In this document: positions 16,199 to 25,180 of the stretch, piece after piece
How the letters are laid out: the number at the start of each line of letters is the position of its first letter
Position numbering within the stretch: the first letter of the stretch is position 1
Assembly: GCA_910577735.1 (NCBI GenBank)
Contig: CAJTOO010000014.1
Span: 62,001 to 126,000 of the forward strand
Reading direction: 5' to 3'
DNA length: 64,000 bases
DNA from: an uncultured Lachnospiraceae bacterium
GTDB lineage: Bacteria > Bacillota > Clostridia > Lachnospirales > Lachnospiraceae
Notes under the pieces: generated by a model
What the model was told of the DNA's origin: nothing
The model's input: the letters and a program-made list of their open reading frames with translations, nothing else
The model's database searches: none
Position numbers and translations under genes: made by a program

Positions 16199-17917
16199 AT
16201 GAAGAGGATAGGGGTTAAGTTTGCGTTGGCCATTATGGTTCTTGCACTGATCGGGATTATTTCGCTGGGGATACTCGCGAACAGCCTGACAACAATTACA
16301 GCGGGAAGCCAGAAGGTCATGAATAATGAAGTGGAGAAGATTAATCTGATCCATGGAATTTATGAGCACTATCTGGATATGTACATGAATGTGTATGCAC
16401 ATATCAATGGGAAGCTTCTGAGAGTTATGGACAAAAAGGCAGAGGCGATTCTGGAAACAAGGGAAGAAATGTGGCAGTATATGGAGGAATATAAGGCCGG
16501 CATTGATTCACCGGAGGTGGAGGAAGTCTATGTTCTTTTAGAGAGCAGGCTGCATAATTTTGACAGTTATGTGGATGCGATCATTGAGGCCAGCAGAGGA
16601 AACGATAAGGACAGGGCCAATGCGCTCGTATCCAACAACCTGGGCATGCTTAACAATACCATCGACTCCAATATGAACAAACTTCTCGAATTCTCTGCGG
16701 CAGAACTGGATGTAAGCAAGGCACAGCTGCGGCAGGAGGCGGAAGAGTCCTATACTGTGATCGTCGTGGTGATTGTCCTGCTTGTTGTGGCGGCGATTCT
16801 GATAACCATTATTGCAATCCGTCTGATTGTGGTTCCCATCCGTAAAATTGCAGTGGCGATCAACGGTATGATTGAGGATATCCACAATGGGAAAGGCAGT
16901 CTTACAGAGAGAGTGCCGGTACAGACCAAAGACGAGATCTCCACACTGGCCAGGGGAGTCAATGAGTTTTTAGATATCTTACAGGAAATGATAGGCGGCG
17001 TGATTTCCTGCAGTGAGGAAATTGATCTGCAGCAAAAGAGCGTCCATGATGTGGTGGAGGAGACCAATCAGAGTGCCAGCGAGACCTCCGCTACCATGCA
17101 GCAGCTTGCTGCCAGTATACAGGAAGTATCTGCCACTGCGGCATATGTGAACGAGAATACCAGACAGGCGGAGGAATCCGTGAGCGAGATGGTCAACAGG
17201 GCTGTGAAAGGAACGGCGTTTGCAGAAGAAATCAGAAGCCGGGCCGAGAAACTCAGAAAACTTGCCCAGGACAGCAAAGAGACGGCAAGCGGTATGATTC
17301 GGGAGTTCGATGTGGCATTGCAGGCATCCATTGAGGACAGTCATCAGATAGAAAATATCGGTAATCTGACAGGGGATATCTTAAGCATTGCTGCCAAGAC
17401 AAACCTGTTGGCTCTGAATGCATCCATTGAGGCGGCAAGAGCAGGAGAAGCCGGTAAGGGATTTGCAGTGGTGGCTGACGAGATTCGCGTGCTGGCAGAT
17501 GGTTCTAAAGAGACAGCCAATAATATCCAGCAGATTTCCAAAGGTGTTGTGGAAGCAGTCATGAAACTGGCAGATAATGCCAATAATCTGGTGAATTTCA
17601 TCAATGAGAGGATTCTGCCGGACTATGAGATTCTGGAACAGACCGGTGAACAATATCTGCATGATTCCATCACAGTGGATCAGATGATGGTTGAGATGCG
17701 GGAATCCATGGAAAATATTGGCACAATGATGCGGGACGTGGCACAGTCCAATGATAATATCACCAACAATGTTCAGGAGAGCGCGCAGGGAGTTACGGGT
17801 ATCGTTGGTAATACCACAGCGCTGGTCAATAATATGCAGAACATTATAGGCGCACTGGATCAGGTGTCCAACGTAATCAGCCATTTGTCCGAACAGACGG
17901 CATGTTTTCAGGCCTGA
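16199..17917 (+). CDS. Methyl-accepting chemotaxis protein
   Basis: 572 residues from ATG 16199 (GGAAGG about 8 bases upstream). TM1 (about 8-30) and TM2 (about 185-208) flank an extracellular four-helix-bundle-like sensor, followed by HAMP (VVPIRKIAVAINGMIEDI) and a long cytoplasmic signalling coiled coil whose tip reads LALNASIEAARAGEAGKGF. It should control CheA and hence flagellar swimming. Its position between the sugar importer and araA suggests it reports on the same sugar, directly or through a binding protein (inference). The C-terminus has no CheR-docking pentapeptide. Confidence 0.92.
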   Translation: MKRIGVKFALAIMVLALIGIISLGILANSLTTITAGSQKVMNNEVEKINLIHGIYEHYLDMYMNVYAHINGKLLRVMDKKAEAILETREEMWQYMEEYKAGIDSPEVEEVYVLLESRLHNFDSYVDAIIEASRGNDKDRANALVSNNLGMLNNTIDSNMNKLLEFSAAELDVSKAQLRQEAEESYTVIVVVIVLLVVAAILITIIAIRLIVVPIRKIAVAINGMIEDIHNGKGSLTERVPVQTKDEISTLARGVNEFLDILQEMIGGVISCSEEIDLQQKSVHDVVEETNQSASETSATMQQLAASIQEVSATAAYVNENTRQAEESVSEMVNRAVKGTAFAEEIRSRAEKLRKLAQDSKETASGMIREFDVALQASIEDSHQIENIGNLTGDILSIAAKTNLLALNASIEAARAGEAGKGFAVVADEIRVLADGSKETANNIQQISKGVVEAVMKLADNANNLVNFINERILPDYEILEQTGEQYLHDSITVDQMMVEMRESMENIGTMMRDVAQSNDNITNNVQESAQGVTGIVGNTTALVNNMQNIIGALDQVSNVISHLSEQTACFQA

Positions 17918-17947
17918 CAATGGCATTTTACAGGATTGGATAAGTTT

Positions 17948-17974
17948 AGGGGCTGCCTGATGGCGGCCCTTTTT
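17948..17974 (+). terminator. Intrinsic terminator after the chemoreceptor gene
   Basis: AGGGGCTGCC and GGCGGCCCT pair around a TGAT loop, followed by TTTTT; araA begins 32 bases later. Confidence 0.7.
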
Positions 17975-18005
17975 AAAACTATAAACAAATATGGAGGGTG
18001 ATAGT

Positions 18006-19499
18006 ATGAACACAGTAAAGAACTACAAATTTTGGTTTTGTACAGGTTCTCAGGATTTATATGGAGATGAGTGCCTGAGGAAAGTAGCGGATCATTCTGC
18101 TAAGATTGTAGAGGGTCTGAATGCTTCCGGCAATCTGCCTTTTGAGGTGGTATTAAAGCCTACACTGATCAGCCAGGCTTCTATCCGTCAGACATTTAAC
18201 GATGCAAACAACGATTCCGAGTGTGCAGGCGTGATCACATGGATGCACACATTCTCTCCGGCTAAAATGTGGATTCTTGGATTGAAAGAGTTTAGGAAAC
18301 CCTTATGCCATCTGCATACACAGTTTAACGAAGAACTTCCTTATGACACTATCGATATGGATTTCATGAACGAGAATCAGTCTGCGCATGGAGACAGAGA
18401 GTATGGGCATATCGTAAGCCGCATGGGCATCGAACGCAAGATTATCGTAGGCCACTGGGCTAATGAGAACGTACAGAAGCAGCTGGGCAGCTGGATGCGC
18501 ACAGCACTGGGCATCATCGAGTCTTCTCACATCCGTGTGTGCCGTTTCGGTGACAATATGAATAATGTAGCCGTGACAGAGGGCGATAAAGTAGAAGCAC
18601 AGATCAAGTTTGGCTGGGAGATTGACCATTACTGCGTCAATGATCTGGTAGAGTATGTGGATGCAGTGCCGCAGGGTGAGGTCAATGCACTGGTAGACGA
18701 GTATTACAGCAAATATAAGATTATCGACGAGGGCAGGGACCTGGATGAGTTCAGGAAACATGTGGCAGTACAGGCACAGCAGGAGATTGGTATTGAAAAA
18801 TTCCTGGTAGAGAATGATTATCATGCAATCGTGACGCACTTCGGTATGCTGGGCGGTTTAAAACAGCTTCCGGGTCTTTCCATTCAGAGATTGATGGAGA
18901 AAGGCTATGGCTTCGGCGCTGAGGGAGACTGGAAAGTGGCGGCTATGGTCCGCATGATGAAATTGATGACAGCGGATATCAAGGATGCAAAGGGTACTTC
19001 CATGATGGAAGACTATACCTACAATCTGGTGCCCGGCAAAGAGGGTATCTTACAGGCGCATATGCTGGAAGTATGTCCTTCTGTGGCTGATGGCGAGATC
19101 GGCATTAAAGTCTGCCCGCTGTCCATGGGCAACAGGGAAGATCCTGCCCGTCTGGTATTTACCTCTAAGACAGGTCCGGCAGTGGCGTGTTCTTTAGTAG
19201 ATCTGGGCACAAGGTTCAGACTGCTCATCAATGCAGTGGACTGCAAGAAGGTGGAGAAGCCTATGCCGAAACTGCCTGTGGGCACAGCATTCTGGACACC
19301 CCAGCCTAATATGGAAATTGGCGCTGCCGCATGGATTCTGGCTGGCGGTGCACATCATACAGCGTTCTCTTATGATCTGAGTGTAGACCAGATGGTAGAC
19401 TGGGCGGCAGCTATGGGCATCGAGAGTGTGGTGATCGACAAGGATACCACGATCAGAGGCTTTAAAAACGAACTGAGATGGAATGAAGCATCCTTTTAA
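18006..19499 (+). CDS. araA: L-arabinose isomerase
   Basis: 497 residues, full length for AraA. It converts L-arabinose to L-ribulose in the cytoplasm with a Mn2+ cofactor. Recognisable segments are FWFCTGSQDLYGDE at the N-terminus, WMHTFSPAKMWI, HTQFNEELPYDTIDMDFMN and the C-terminal GAAWILAGGAHHTAFS. Metal ligands are the conserved Glu/His of these blocks. ATG 18006 follows GGAGGG by 7 bases. First gene of the enzyme cluster araA-araB-araD-tkt-rpe. Confidence 0.97.
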   Translation: MNTVKNYKFWFCTGSQDLYGDECLRKVADHSAKIVEGLNASGNLPFEVVLKPTLISQASIRQTFNDANNDSECAGVITWMHTFSPAKMWILGLKEFRKPLCHLHTQFNEELPYDTIDMDFMNENQSAHGDREYGHIVSRMGIERKIIVGHWANENVQKQLGSWMRTALGIIESSHIRVCRFGDNMNNVAVTEGDKVEAQIKFGWEIDHYCVNDLVEYVDAVPQGEVNALVDEYYSKYKIIDEGRDLDEFRKHVAVQAQQEIGIEKFLVENDYHAIVTHFGMLGGLKQLPGLSIQRLMEKGYGFGAEGDWKVAAMVRMMKLMTADIKDAKGTSMMEDYTYNLVPGKEGILQAHMLEVCPSVADGEIGIKVCPLSMGNREDPARLVFTSKTGPAVACSLVDLGTRFRLLINAVDCKKVEKPMPKLPVGTAFWTPQPNMEIGAAAWILAGGAHHTAFSYDLSVDQMVDWAAAMGIESVVIDKDTTIRGFKNELRWNEASF

Positions 19500-19579
19500 G
19501 CATGTATGGACAGCGCATATGTTAAGTGCGCTGTCCTGAAGAAAGATATTTCATAGAAAGAAACAGCAGGAGGTATAAG

Positions 19580-21169
19580 ATGGGAGCAAAAGAAACGATT
19601 GCAAGTGGTAAATCTGTGTTGGGGATTGAGTTTGGCTCTACCCGCATTAAGGCAGTGCTGGTGGACGAGAATAACAAGCCCATTGCATCCGGAGCGCATG
19701 ATTGGGAGAACAGGCTGGAGAACGGTATCTGGACCTATAGCCTGGATGATATCTGGAACGGCTTACAGGATTGTTACAAGAAGCTGACAGAGGATGTGGA
19801 AGCGCAGTATGGCGAGAAGCTGACAAAGATCGGCGCTGTCGGATTCAGTGCGATGATGCATGGCTATATGGCTTTCAATGAGAAAGACGAGCTGATGGTA
19901 CCCTTCCGCACATGGAGAAATACCATCACAGAGGAGGCTTCCAATAAGCTGACCACACTCTTTAACTATCACATTCCGCAGAGGTGGACGATCGCGCATC
20001 TGTATCAGGCTATTCTGAACGGGGAAGAGCATGTGGGTGACTTGAAGTTCGTGATCACGCTGGCAGGGTATATTCACTGGAAACTCACCGGGAAGAAAGT
20101 TGTGGGCGTGGGTGAGGCTTCCGGTATGTTCCCGATTGACATTGCGACAGGGCAGTTCAATGAAAAGATGATTCAGCAGTTTGATGAGACTGTGGCAGAT
20201 AAGAAGTACGGCTGGAAGTTAAAAGATGTTCTGCCTGAAGTCTATACGGCAGGAGAGCAGGCAGGAACCCTGACGGAAGAGGGAGCAAAACTCTTAGATC
20301 CCACAGGGACACTGCAGGCAGGTGTGCCGTTCTGTCCGCCGGAAGGGGATGCAGGTACAGGCATGGCAGCAACCAACAGCGTAGCGCAGCGTACCGGTAA
20401 CGTGTCCGCAGGCACCAGCGTATTTGGTATGATCGTTATGGAGAAGGAACTGTCCAAAGTGTATGATGAGATTGATCTTGTGACTACGCCGGACGGCAGC
20501 CTGGTGGCTATGGTACATTGTAACAACTGTACCTCCGACTTGAATGCATGGGTGAACCTGTTCAAAGAATACTCGGAAGTAATGGGTATGAAGGTAGATA
20601 TGAACGAACTCTACGGCAATCTTTACCGCAAAGCCCTGGAAGGGGATGATGACTGCGGCGGCCTGCTTGCGTATAACTATTTCTCTGGTGAGCATGTGAC
20701 CGGTTTTAACGAGGGTCGGCCCTTGTTCGTGCGCACACCCGATGCGAAATTTAACCTGGCAAACTTTATGAGGACACATCTCTTCACATCCCTGGGCGCT
20801 TTAAAGACCGGACTGGACATTCTCTTGAAAGAAGAGGACGTTCGTGTGGATGAGATCTTAGGACATGGCGGTCTGTTCAAGACGAAAGGTGTTGGTCAGA
20901 GCATTCTGGCGGCGGCCATTGATGCACCGGTAAGCGTTATGGAGACAGCCGGCGAAGGCGGCGCATGGGGTATCGCCCTGCTTGCTTCTTATATGATCAA
21001 TAAAGGTGCGGACGAGAGTCTGGCAGCTTTCCTGGAAGATAAAGTCTTTGCAGGGCAGAAGGGCGAGAAGCTTGAGCCTGTAGAGAAGGATGTGAAGGGC
21101 TTCAATGAATTTATGAAACGCTACAGCGCTGGACTTGCCATCGAGAGAGCGGCGGTGGAGAATACCTGA
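19580..21169 (+). CDS. araB: Ribulokinase-type FGGY carbohydrate kinase
   Basis: 529 residues from ATG 19580 (AGGAGG 7 bases upstream). Two-domain FGGY kinase with the N-terminal ATP-binding start GIEFGSTRIKAVLVDENNKP, GFSAMMHGYMAF, and the C-terminal GHGGLFKTKGVGQSILAAAI and ETAGEGGAWGIA blocks. Position between araA and araD supports L-ribulose 5-kinase activity. FGGY members are hard to separate by sequence (xylulokinase alternative). Its last codons (GGAGAATACC) form the first copy of the direct repeat flanking the structured element at 21157-21290. Confidence 0.88.
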   Translation: MGAKETIASGKSVLGIEFGSTRIKAVLVDENNKPIASGAHDWENRLENGIWTYSLDDIWNGLQDCYKKLTEDVEAQYGEKLTKIGAVGFSAMMHGYMAFNEKDELMVPFRTWRNTITEEASNKLTTLFNYHIPQRWTIAHLYQAILNGEEHVGDLKFVITLAGYIHWKLTGKKVVGVGEASGMFPIDIATGQFNEKMIQQFDETVADKKYGWKLKDVLPEVYTAGEQAGTLTEEGAKLLDPTGTLQAGVPFCPPEGDAGTGMAATNSVAQRTGNVSAGTSVFGMIVMEKELSKVYDEIDLVTTPDGSLVAMVHCNNCTSDLNAWVNLFKEYSEVMGMKVDMNELYGNLYRKALEGDDDCGGLLAYNYFSGEHVTGFNEGRPLFVRTPDAKFNLANFMRTHLFTSLGALKTGLDILLKEEDVRVDEILGHGGLFKTKGVGQSILAAAIDAPVSVMETAGEGGAWGIALLASYMINKGADESLAAFLEDKVFAGQKGEKLEPVEKDVKGFNEFMKRYSAGLAIERAAVENT

Positions 21170-21290
21170 AATAATAGTGTGAGAAGAAGTTCTAAAGACG
21201 TCCCGACATTGGACGGGACGCCAAGAACTTCTAAGAGTTGCGTTGCAACTCCATCTCACACAGGAGAATACCTGAAATGCGGTATTCTCC
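21157..21290 (+). repeat. Cloverleaf-like inverted-repeat element flanked by 16-bp direct repeats
   Basis: GGAGAATACCTGAAAT occurs at 21157-21172 (end of araB) and again at 21263-21278. Between them an outer stem GTGTGAGA/TCTCACAC (21177-21184, 21254-21261) encloses two hairpins. One is AGAAGTTCT/AGAACTTCT (21185-21193, 21224-21232) with an inner CGTCCC/GGGACG stem; the other is GAGTTGC-GTT-GCAACTC (21235-21251). The second repeat copy itself forms a 10-bp hairpin, GGAGAATACC/GGTATTCTCC (21263-21290). It resembles a three-way-junction RNA or a small palindromic mobile element between araB and araD. Confidence 0.65.
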
Positions 21291-21337
21291 GCACGAATCT
21301 CGACGGTTAGTTGAAGTGTAACGGAATGGAGGAAACA

Positions 21338-22036
21338 ATGTTAGAAGAATTAAAGAAACGGGTCTATGAAGCGAATATGCTTCTTCCGAAATATGAACTG
21401 GTTACTTTTACCTGGGGCAATGTGAGTGAGATTGACCGTGAGAGCGGGATCTTCGCCATTAAGCCAAGCGGTGTTGATTATGACAAACTGACACCCGATG
21501 ACATGGTACTGATGGATTTAAACGGCAATAAGGTGGAAGGCAAATACAATCCTTCTTCCGATACGGCGACCCACCTGGAACTCTACAAAGCATATCCGGA
21601 GATTGGCGGCGTGGTACATACCCATTCTTCCTATGCCACAAGCTGGGCACAGGCTGGCAGGAGCATTCCCTGCTACGGCACAACCCACGCAGACTATTTC
21701 TACGGTGAGATTCCCTGTCTGCGCTGCCTGAATGAGGATGAGATTGCGGATGCTTATGAGAAGAACACAGGTCTTTTGATCGTCAATGAGTTCAAGAGAA
21801 TGGATAAAGACCCGGCGGCAGTACCTGCAGTATTGTGTAAGAATCACGGTCCCTTCTCCTGGGGTAAAGATGCCCATGAAGCAGTGCATAATGCAGTGGT
21901 GTTAGAGGAAGTTGCCAAGATGGCTTACCGTGCAGAGACTATCAATGCAAGGATACAGCCCGCTCCGCAAAAGCTGCAGGATAAGCATTATTACCGCAAG
22001 CACGGCGCCAATGCTTATTATGGACAGGGCAAATAG
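21338..22036 (+). CDS. araD: L-ribulose-5-phosphate 4-epimerase
   Basis: 232 residues from ATG 21338 (GGAGGAA 5-6 bases upstream). Class II aldolase/AraD fold; it converts L-ribulose 5-phosphate to D-xylulose 5-phosphate. Visible are TWGNVSEIDRESGIFAIKPSGVDY, the zinc ligand His residues in VVHTHSSYATSWAQAGRSIP, and GTTHADYFYGEIPC. Length and motifs match AraD rather than fuculose aldolase. It completes the arabinose pathway in this operon. Confidence 0.95.
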   Translation: MLEELKKRVYEANMLLPKYELVTFTWGNVSEIDRESGIFAIKPSGVDYDKLTPDDMVLMDLNGNKVEGKYNPSSDTATHLELYKAYPEIGGVVHTHSSYATSWAQAGRSIPCYGTTHADYFYGEIPCLRCLNEDEIADAYEKNTGLLIVNEFKRMDKDPAAVPAVLCKNHGPFSWGKDAHEAVHNAVVLEEVAKMAYRAETINARIQPAPQKLQDKHYYRKHGANAYYGQGK

Positions 22037-22199
22037 GAAATGAAACAAAAAGCATCAGGACCTGATCAAAGCAGATAGTTAAGGAAGATGCTGAAAAAAG
22101 TATGCCGGTGCGCAAGTTTATATAGTGACTTGCGCCCGGTTGTGTTATGATAGTGATGGTAGTAAAAGATACACAAATACATATCTATGGAGGTTGGCG

Positions 22200-23039
22200 A
22201 TGAACAAATTAGAGTTACAAAAAACAGCTAATGAAGTTCGCAAGGGTATCGTGACAGCGGTACATGGCGCTAAAGCGGGACATCCGGGCGGATCTTTGTC
22301 AGCGGCAGATATTTTTACTTACCTGTATTTCGAGGAGATGAACATCGATCCGAAGGAGCCCAAGAAAGCGGACAGAGACCGTTTCGTACTTTCTAAAGGA
22401 CATACGGCTCCGGGCCTTTATTCCGTACTGGCGAACAGAGGGTATTTCCCGGTAGAAGATTTAAAGACACTGCGCCACTTGGGTTCTTACCTGCAGGGAC
22501 ATCCCTGTATGCAGGAAACACCCGGTGTGGATATGTCTTCCGGTTCCCTGGGACAGGGTATTTCCGCAGCAGTAGGAATGGCCCTTGCAGCGAAAATGGA
22601 CAATAAATCTTACAGAACATATACACTTCTCGGCGATGGCGAGATTCAGGAAGGACAGGTCTGGGAGGCGGCTATGTTTGCCGGACATCGTAAACTTGAC
22701 AATCTGGTAGTGATCGTAGACAATAACGGGCTGCAGATTGACGGTAAGATTGATGATGTATGTTCCCCCTATCCGATTGACAAGAAATTTGAGGCGTTTA
22801 ATTTCCATGTAATCAACATTGACGGCAATGACTTTGACCAGATTGATGCTGCTTTCAAGGAAGCGAAAGAAACCAAGGGTATGCCCACTGCTATCGTTTG
22901 TAAGACAGTGAAAGGTAAAGGCGTTTCCTTCATGGAGAACAATGCAGGCTGGCATGGCAAGGCTCCTAACGACGAGGAGTATGCTACAGCAATGGCAGAT
23001 CTTGAGAAGATCGGTGAAGAATTAGGAGGTGCAAACTAA
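22200..23039 (+). CDS. tkt: Transketolase, N-terminal subunit
   Basis: 279 residues from ATG 22200 (GGAGGTTGGCG just upstream). It contains the thiamine-diphosphate binding half: GHPGGSLSAADIFTYLYF, GSLGQGISAAVGMALA, and the GDG motif LLGDGEIQEGQVWEA ending in the NN-type Mg2+ segment VDNNGLQIDG. Split transketolases of two adjacent genes are common in Clostridia. It works with the next product to interconvert pentose phosphates with triose, tetrose and sedoheptulose phosphates. The stop overlaps the next start by one base. Confidence 0.95.
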   Translation: MNKLELQKTANEVRKGIVTAVHGAKAGHPGGSLSAADIFTYLYFEEMNIDPKEPKKADRDRFVLSKGHTAPGLYSVLANRGYFPVEDLKTLRHLGSYLQGHPCMQETPGVDMSSGSLGQGISAAVGMALAAKMDNKSYRTYTLLGDGEIQEGQVWEAAMFAGHRKLDNLVVIVDNNGLQIDGKIDDVCSPYPIDKKFEAFNFHVINIDGNDFDQIDAAFKEAKETKGMPTAIVCKTVKGKGVSFMENNAGWHGKAPNDEEYATAMADLEKIGEELGGAN

Positions 23040-23980
23040 TGGCAGATGTTAAGAAAATCGCAACAAGAGAAAGCTATGGTAATGCACTTGCTGAATGTGG
23101 TGCAGAGTTTCCGGATCTGGTAGTCCTGGATGCAGACCTTGCAGGCGCTACTAAGACGGGTGTGTTTATGAAAGCTTTTCCCGAGCGTCATATTGACTGT
23201 GGTATTGCAGAGTGTAATATGACAGGTATCGCAGCCGGACTTGCAACCTGCGGCAAGATACCTTTTATCAGTTCCTTCGCTATGTTTGCGGCAGGACGTA
23301 ACTTCGAGCAGGTTCGTAATTCCATCGGTTATCCGCATCTGAATGTGAAGATTGGTGCAACCCATGCCGGTATTACGGTGGGTGAGGACGGCGCAACCCA
23401 TCAGTGTAATGAAGATGTGGCTCTGATGCGCACCATTCCCGGCATGACAGTAATCGTACCTTCCGATGATGTGGAGGCGAAGGCGGCTGTCAGAGCGGCA
23501 ATTGAAGTGGAAGGCCCTGTTTATCTGCGGTTTGGCCGCGCGGCAGTGCCGGTGATCAATGATAAGCCTGACTATAAATTTGAGATTGGCAAAGGCGTTC
23601 TCTTAAGAGAAGGCACAGATGTGACCATCGTTGCCAGCGGTATTACCGTTTCTTCTGCATTAGAGGCGGCAGAAATGCTTGCGGCTGACGGCATTCAGGC
23701 AGAAGTGATCAATATTCATACCATCAAACCTCTGGATGAGGAACTGGTGCTCGCTTCTGCGAAGAAGACCGGCAAGGTTGTGACGGCAGAAGAGCATACC
23801 GTGATCGGCGGACTTGGAAGCGCAGTGTGTGACTGCCTGTCTGAGAAACATCCGACTCCCGTACTGCGGATTGGTATGCAGGATACGTTCGGAGAATCCG
23901 GCCCTGCATCTGCACTGGTGGAGAAGTATGGATTAGACGGCAAGGGAATCTATGCAAAGGTAAAAGAGTTCGTAAAATAA
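23039..23980 (+). CDS. tkt: Transketolase, C-terminal subunit
   Basis: 313 residues, translationally coupled to the N-terminal subunit (TAATG). It contains the pyrimidine-binding domain (RESYGNALAECGAEFPDLVVLDADL, FPERHIDCGIAECNMTGIAAGLA, catalytic Glu in the latter) and the C-terminal transketolase domain (TVIGGLGSAVCDCL). Together the two genes form one active transketolase that draws xylulose 5-phosphate from AraD into the pentose phosphate pathway. Confidence 0.95.
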   Translation: MADVKKIATRESYGNALAECGAEFPDLVVLDADLAGATKTGVFMKAFPERHIDCGIAECNMTGIAAGLATCGKIPFISSFAMFAAGRNFEQVRNSIGYPHLNVKIGATHAGITVGEDGATHQCNEDVALMRTIPGMTVIVPSDDVEAKAAVRAAIEVEGPVYLRFGRAAVPVINDKPDYKFEIGKGVLLREGTDVTIVASGITVSSALEAAEMLAADGIQAEVINIHTIKPLDEELVLASAKKTGKVVTAEEHTVIGGLGSAVCDCLSEKHPTPVLRIGMQDTFGESGPASALVEKYGLDGKGIYAKVKEFVK

Positions 23981-24011
23981 TTAACGATCTGGCGATAGAA
24001 AGGCATTTGGG

Positions 24012-24671
24012 ATGTCTGAAAGAAAAAATATTTTATCTCCTTCCATTCTGGCGGCTGATTTCGCCAGGCTGGGAGAGCAGATTCAAGAAGCCTGTGAGGC
24101 TGGAGCAGAATATATTCATATTGATGTGATGGATGGCGTCTTTGTTCCGTCAATCTCTTTCGGTATGCCAGTGATCCGCACCATCCGTAAAGTAACGGAT
24201 AAAGTGTTTGATGTACACCTGATGATTGTGGAACCGGAGCGCTACGTGAAAGAATTCATAGCCTGCGGCGCGGACAGTATTACATTCCACCTGGAAGCTA
24301 CAGAGGATGCAGAGGCAACGATCAGTCTGATTCGCAGCCTGGGCTGTCGGGTTGGAATGTCAATCAAGCCAAGGACTCCCGTGGAAGTGGTCAGGAAATA
24401 CCTGAGTAAGCTGGATATGCTTCTGGTGATGACAGTGGAACCGGGGTTTGGCGGTCAAAAGTACATACCCGAATCCACAGAACGTGTTCGCCAGATCCGC
24501 AAGATGGCCGATGAGCTGGGTGTAGATTTGGACATCCAGGTGGATGGCGGTATCACGAAGGACAATGTGAAAGTAGTGTTGGAGGCAGGCGCCAATGTGA
24601 TTGTGGCGGGGTCTGCAATCTTTGGCGGGAATATCACAGAGAACGTGAAAGGGTATCTGGAACAGTTTTAA
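24012..24671 (+). CDS. rpe: Ribulose-phosphate 3-epimerase
   Basis: 219 residues with the complete TIM-barrel signature: LSPSILAADFARLGEQI, HIDVMDGVFVPSISFGMPVI, DVHLMIVEPERYV, MTVEPGFGGQKYI, DIQVDGGITKDNV. It interconverts D-ribulose and D-xylulose 5-phosphates, letting arabinose carbon enter both branches of the pentose pathway. Last gene of the ara enzyme cluster; a hairpin terminator follows within 10 bases. Confidence 0.96.
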   Translation: MSERKNILSPSILAADFARLGEQIQEACEAGAEYIHIDVMDGVFVPSISFGMPVIRTIRKVTDKVFDVHLMIVEPERYVKEFIACGADSITFHLEATEDAEATISLIRSLGCRVGMSIKPRTPVEVVRKYLSKLDMLLVMTVEPGFGGQKYIPESTERVRQIRKMADELGVDLDIQVDGGITKDNVKVVLEAGANVIVAGSAIFGGNITENVKGYLEQF

Positions 24672-24679
24672 AGAGTTGA

Positions 24680-24713
24680 AAAGGCGAATCGGATGTGTAT
24701 CTGATTCGCCTTT
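24680..24713 (+). terminator. Terminator after rpe
   Basis: A 14-bp stem with one mismatch (AAAGGCGAATCGGA / TCTGATTCGCCTTT), six-base loop, short T-run. Confidence 0.75.
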
Positions 24714-24748
24714 CGTAAATAATATTATTTTTTAACGTTCCTTATTGT

Positions 24749-24862
24749 CATCTAGAACCGTTTGAGGTAGCGGTAGATTCCTTTTATTCGGACGAAAATA
24801 TGTCCAGATTAAAAGATTCAGTAGCGCAAATGGAAGCAACAGGGGTACAGTACATGAGGTAA
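24749..24862 (+). pseudogene. RelB/DinJ-like antitoxin remnant (C-terminus)
   Basis: Reading from CAT at 24749 gives about 37 residues ending at TAA 24860-24862 that resemble the C-terminal tail of RelB/DinJ-type antitoxins (PFEVAVDSFYSDENMSRL, then KDSVAQMEATG). No start codon, ribosome site or N-terminal DNA-binding part precedes it, so this is a truncated relic. It overlaps the start of a toxin-like fragment, as in intact operons. Confidence 0.55.
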
Positions 24863-24995
24863 GCCAGAACGTTTAAGCGGTGACCTGTCTTCATATTGGA
24901 GCAGGAGGATTGATGACTCCAATAGAATTGTTTATCGTATAGAAAACAATGTCTTAAAGATTGTCCAATGTGGATCGCATTATCGTGATAAGTAA
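24858..24995 (+). pseudogene. YoeB-like toxin remnant (C-terminus)
   Basis: The frame from 24858 reads GKPERLSGDLSSYWSRRID followed by DSNRIVYRIENN and VQCGSHYRDK, ending at TAA 24993-24995. This matches the C-terminal half of YoeB/Txe mRNA interferases (KPE.L.....YWSRRI....RLVY, then the CxxHY-like end). The N-terminal half and a start codon are missing; a TGA immediately precedes the fragment. Part of a decayed toxin-antitoxin locus in the 510-bp gap between rpe and the MATE gene. Confidence 0.6.
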
Positions 24996-25040
24996 AGAAA
25001 TAGCATTTCCCTTTCTGAGGGTGGGGGATGCTATTTCTTT
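24994..25040. terminator. Bidirectional terminator between rpe/TA remnant and MATE gene
   Basis: A perfect 13-bp inverted repeat, AAAGAAATAGCAT (24994-25006) and ATGCTATTTCTTT (25028-25040), with A-rich and T-rich flanks. The MATE gene ends convergently at 25181. Confidence 0.75.
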
Positions 25041-25180
25041 TTGCTGTTATACAAACCTTCTTTTCAACTGTATGTGCATATTATATCGAATATACTATAA
25101 ATATATAACATTTTTTTAAAATATTTTCAAATACAATACTGATAATTTTTCAAAGCAATTTCTATACACAGTTCCATACC

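Noticed and set aside
18303..18839. Long antisense frames within araA, araB and other highly expressed genes
   Set aside because: Shadows caused by codon bias on the sense strand; the sense genes are unambiguous.
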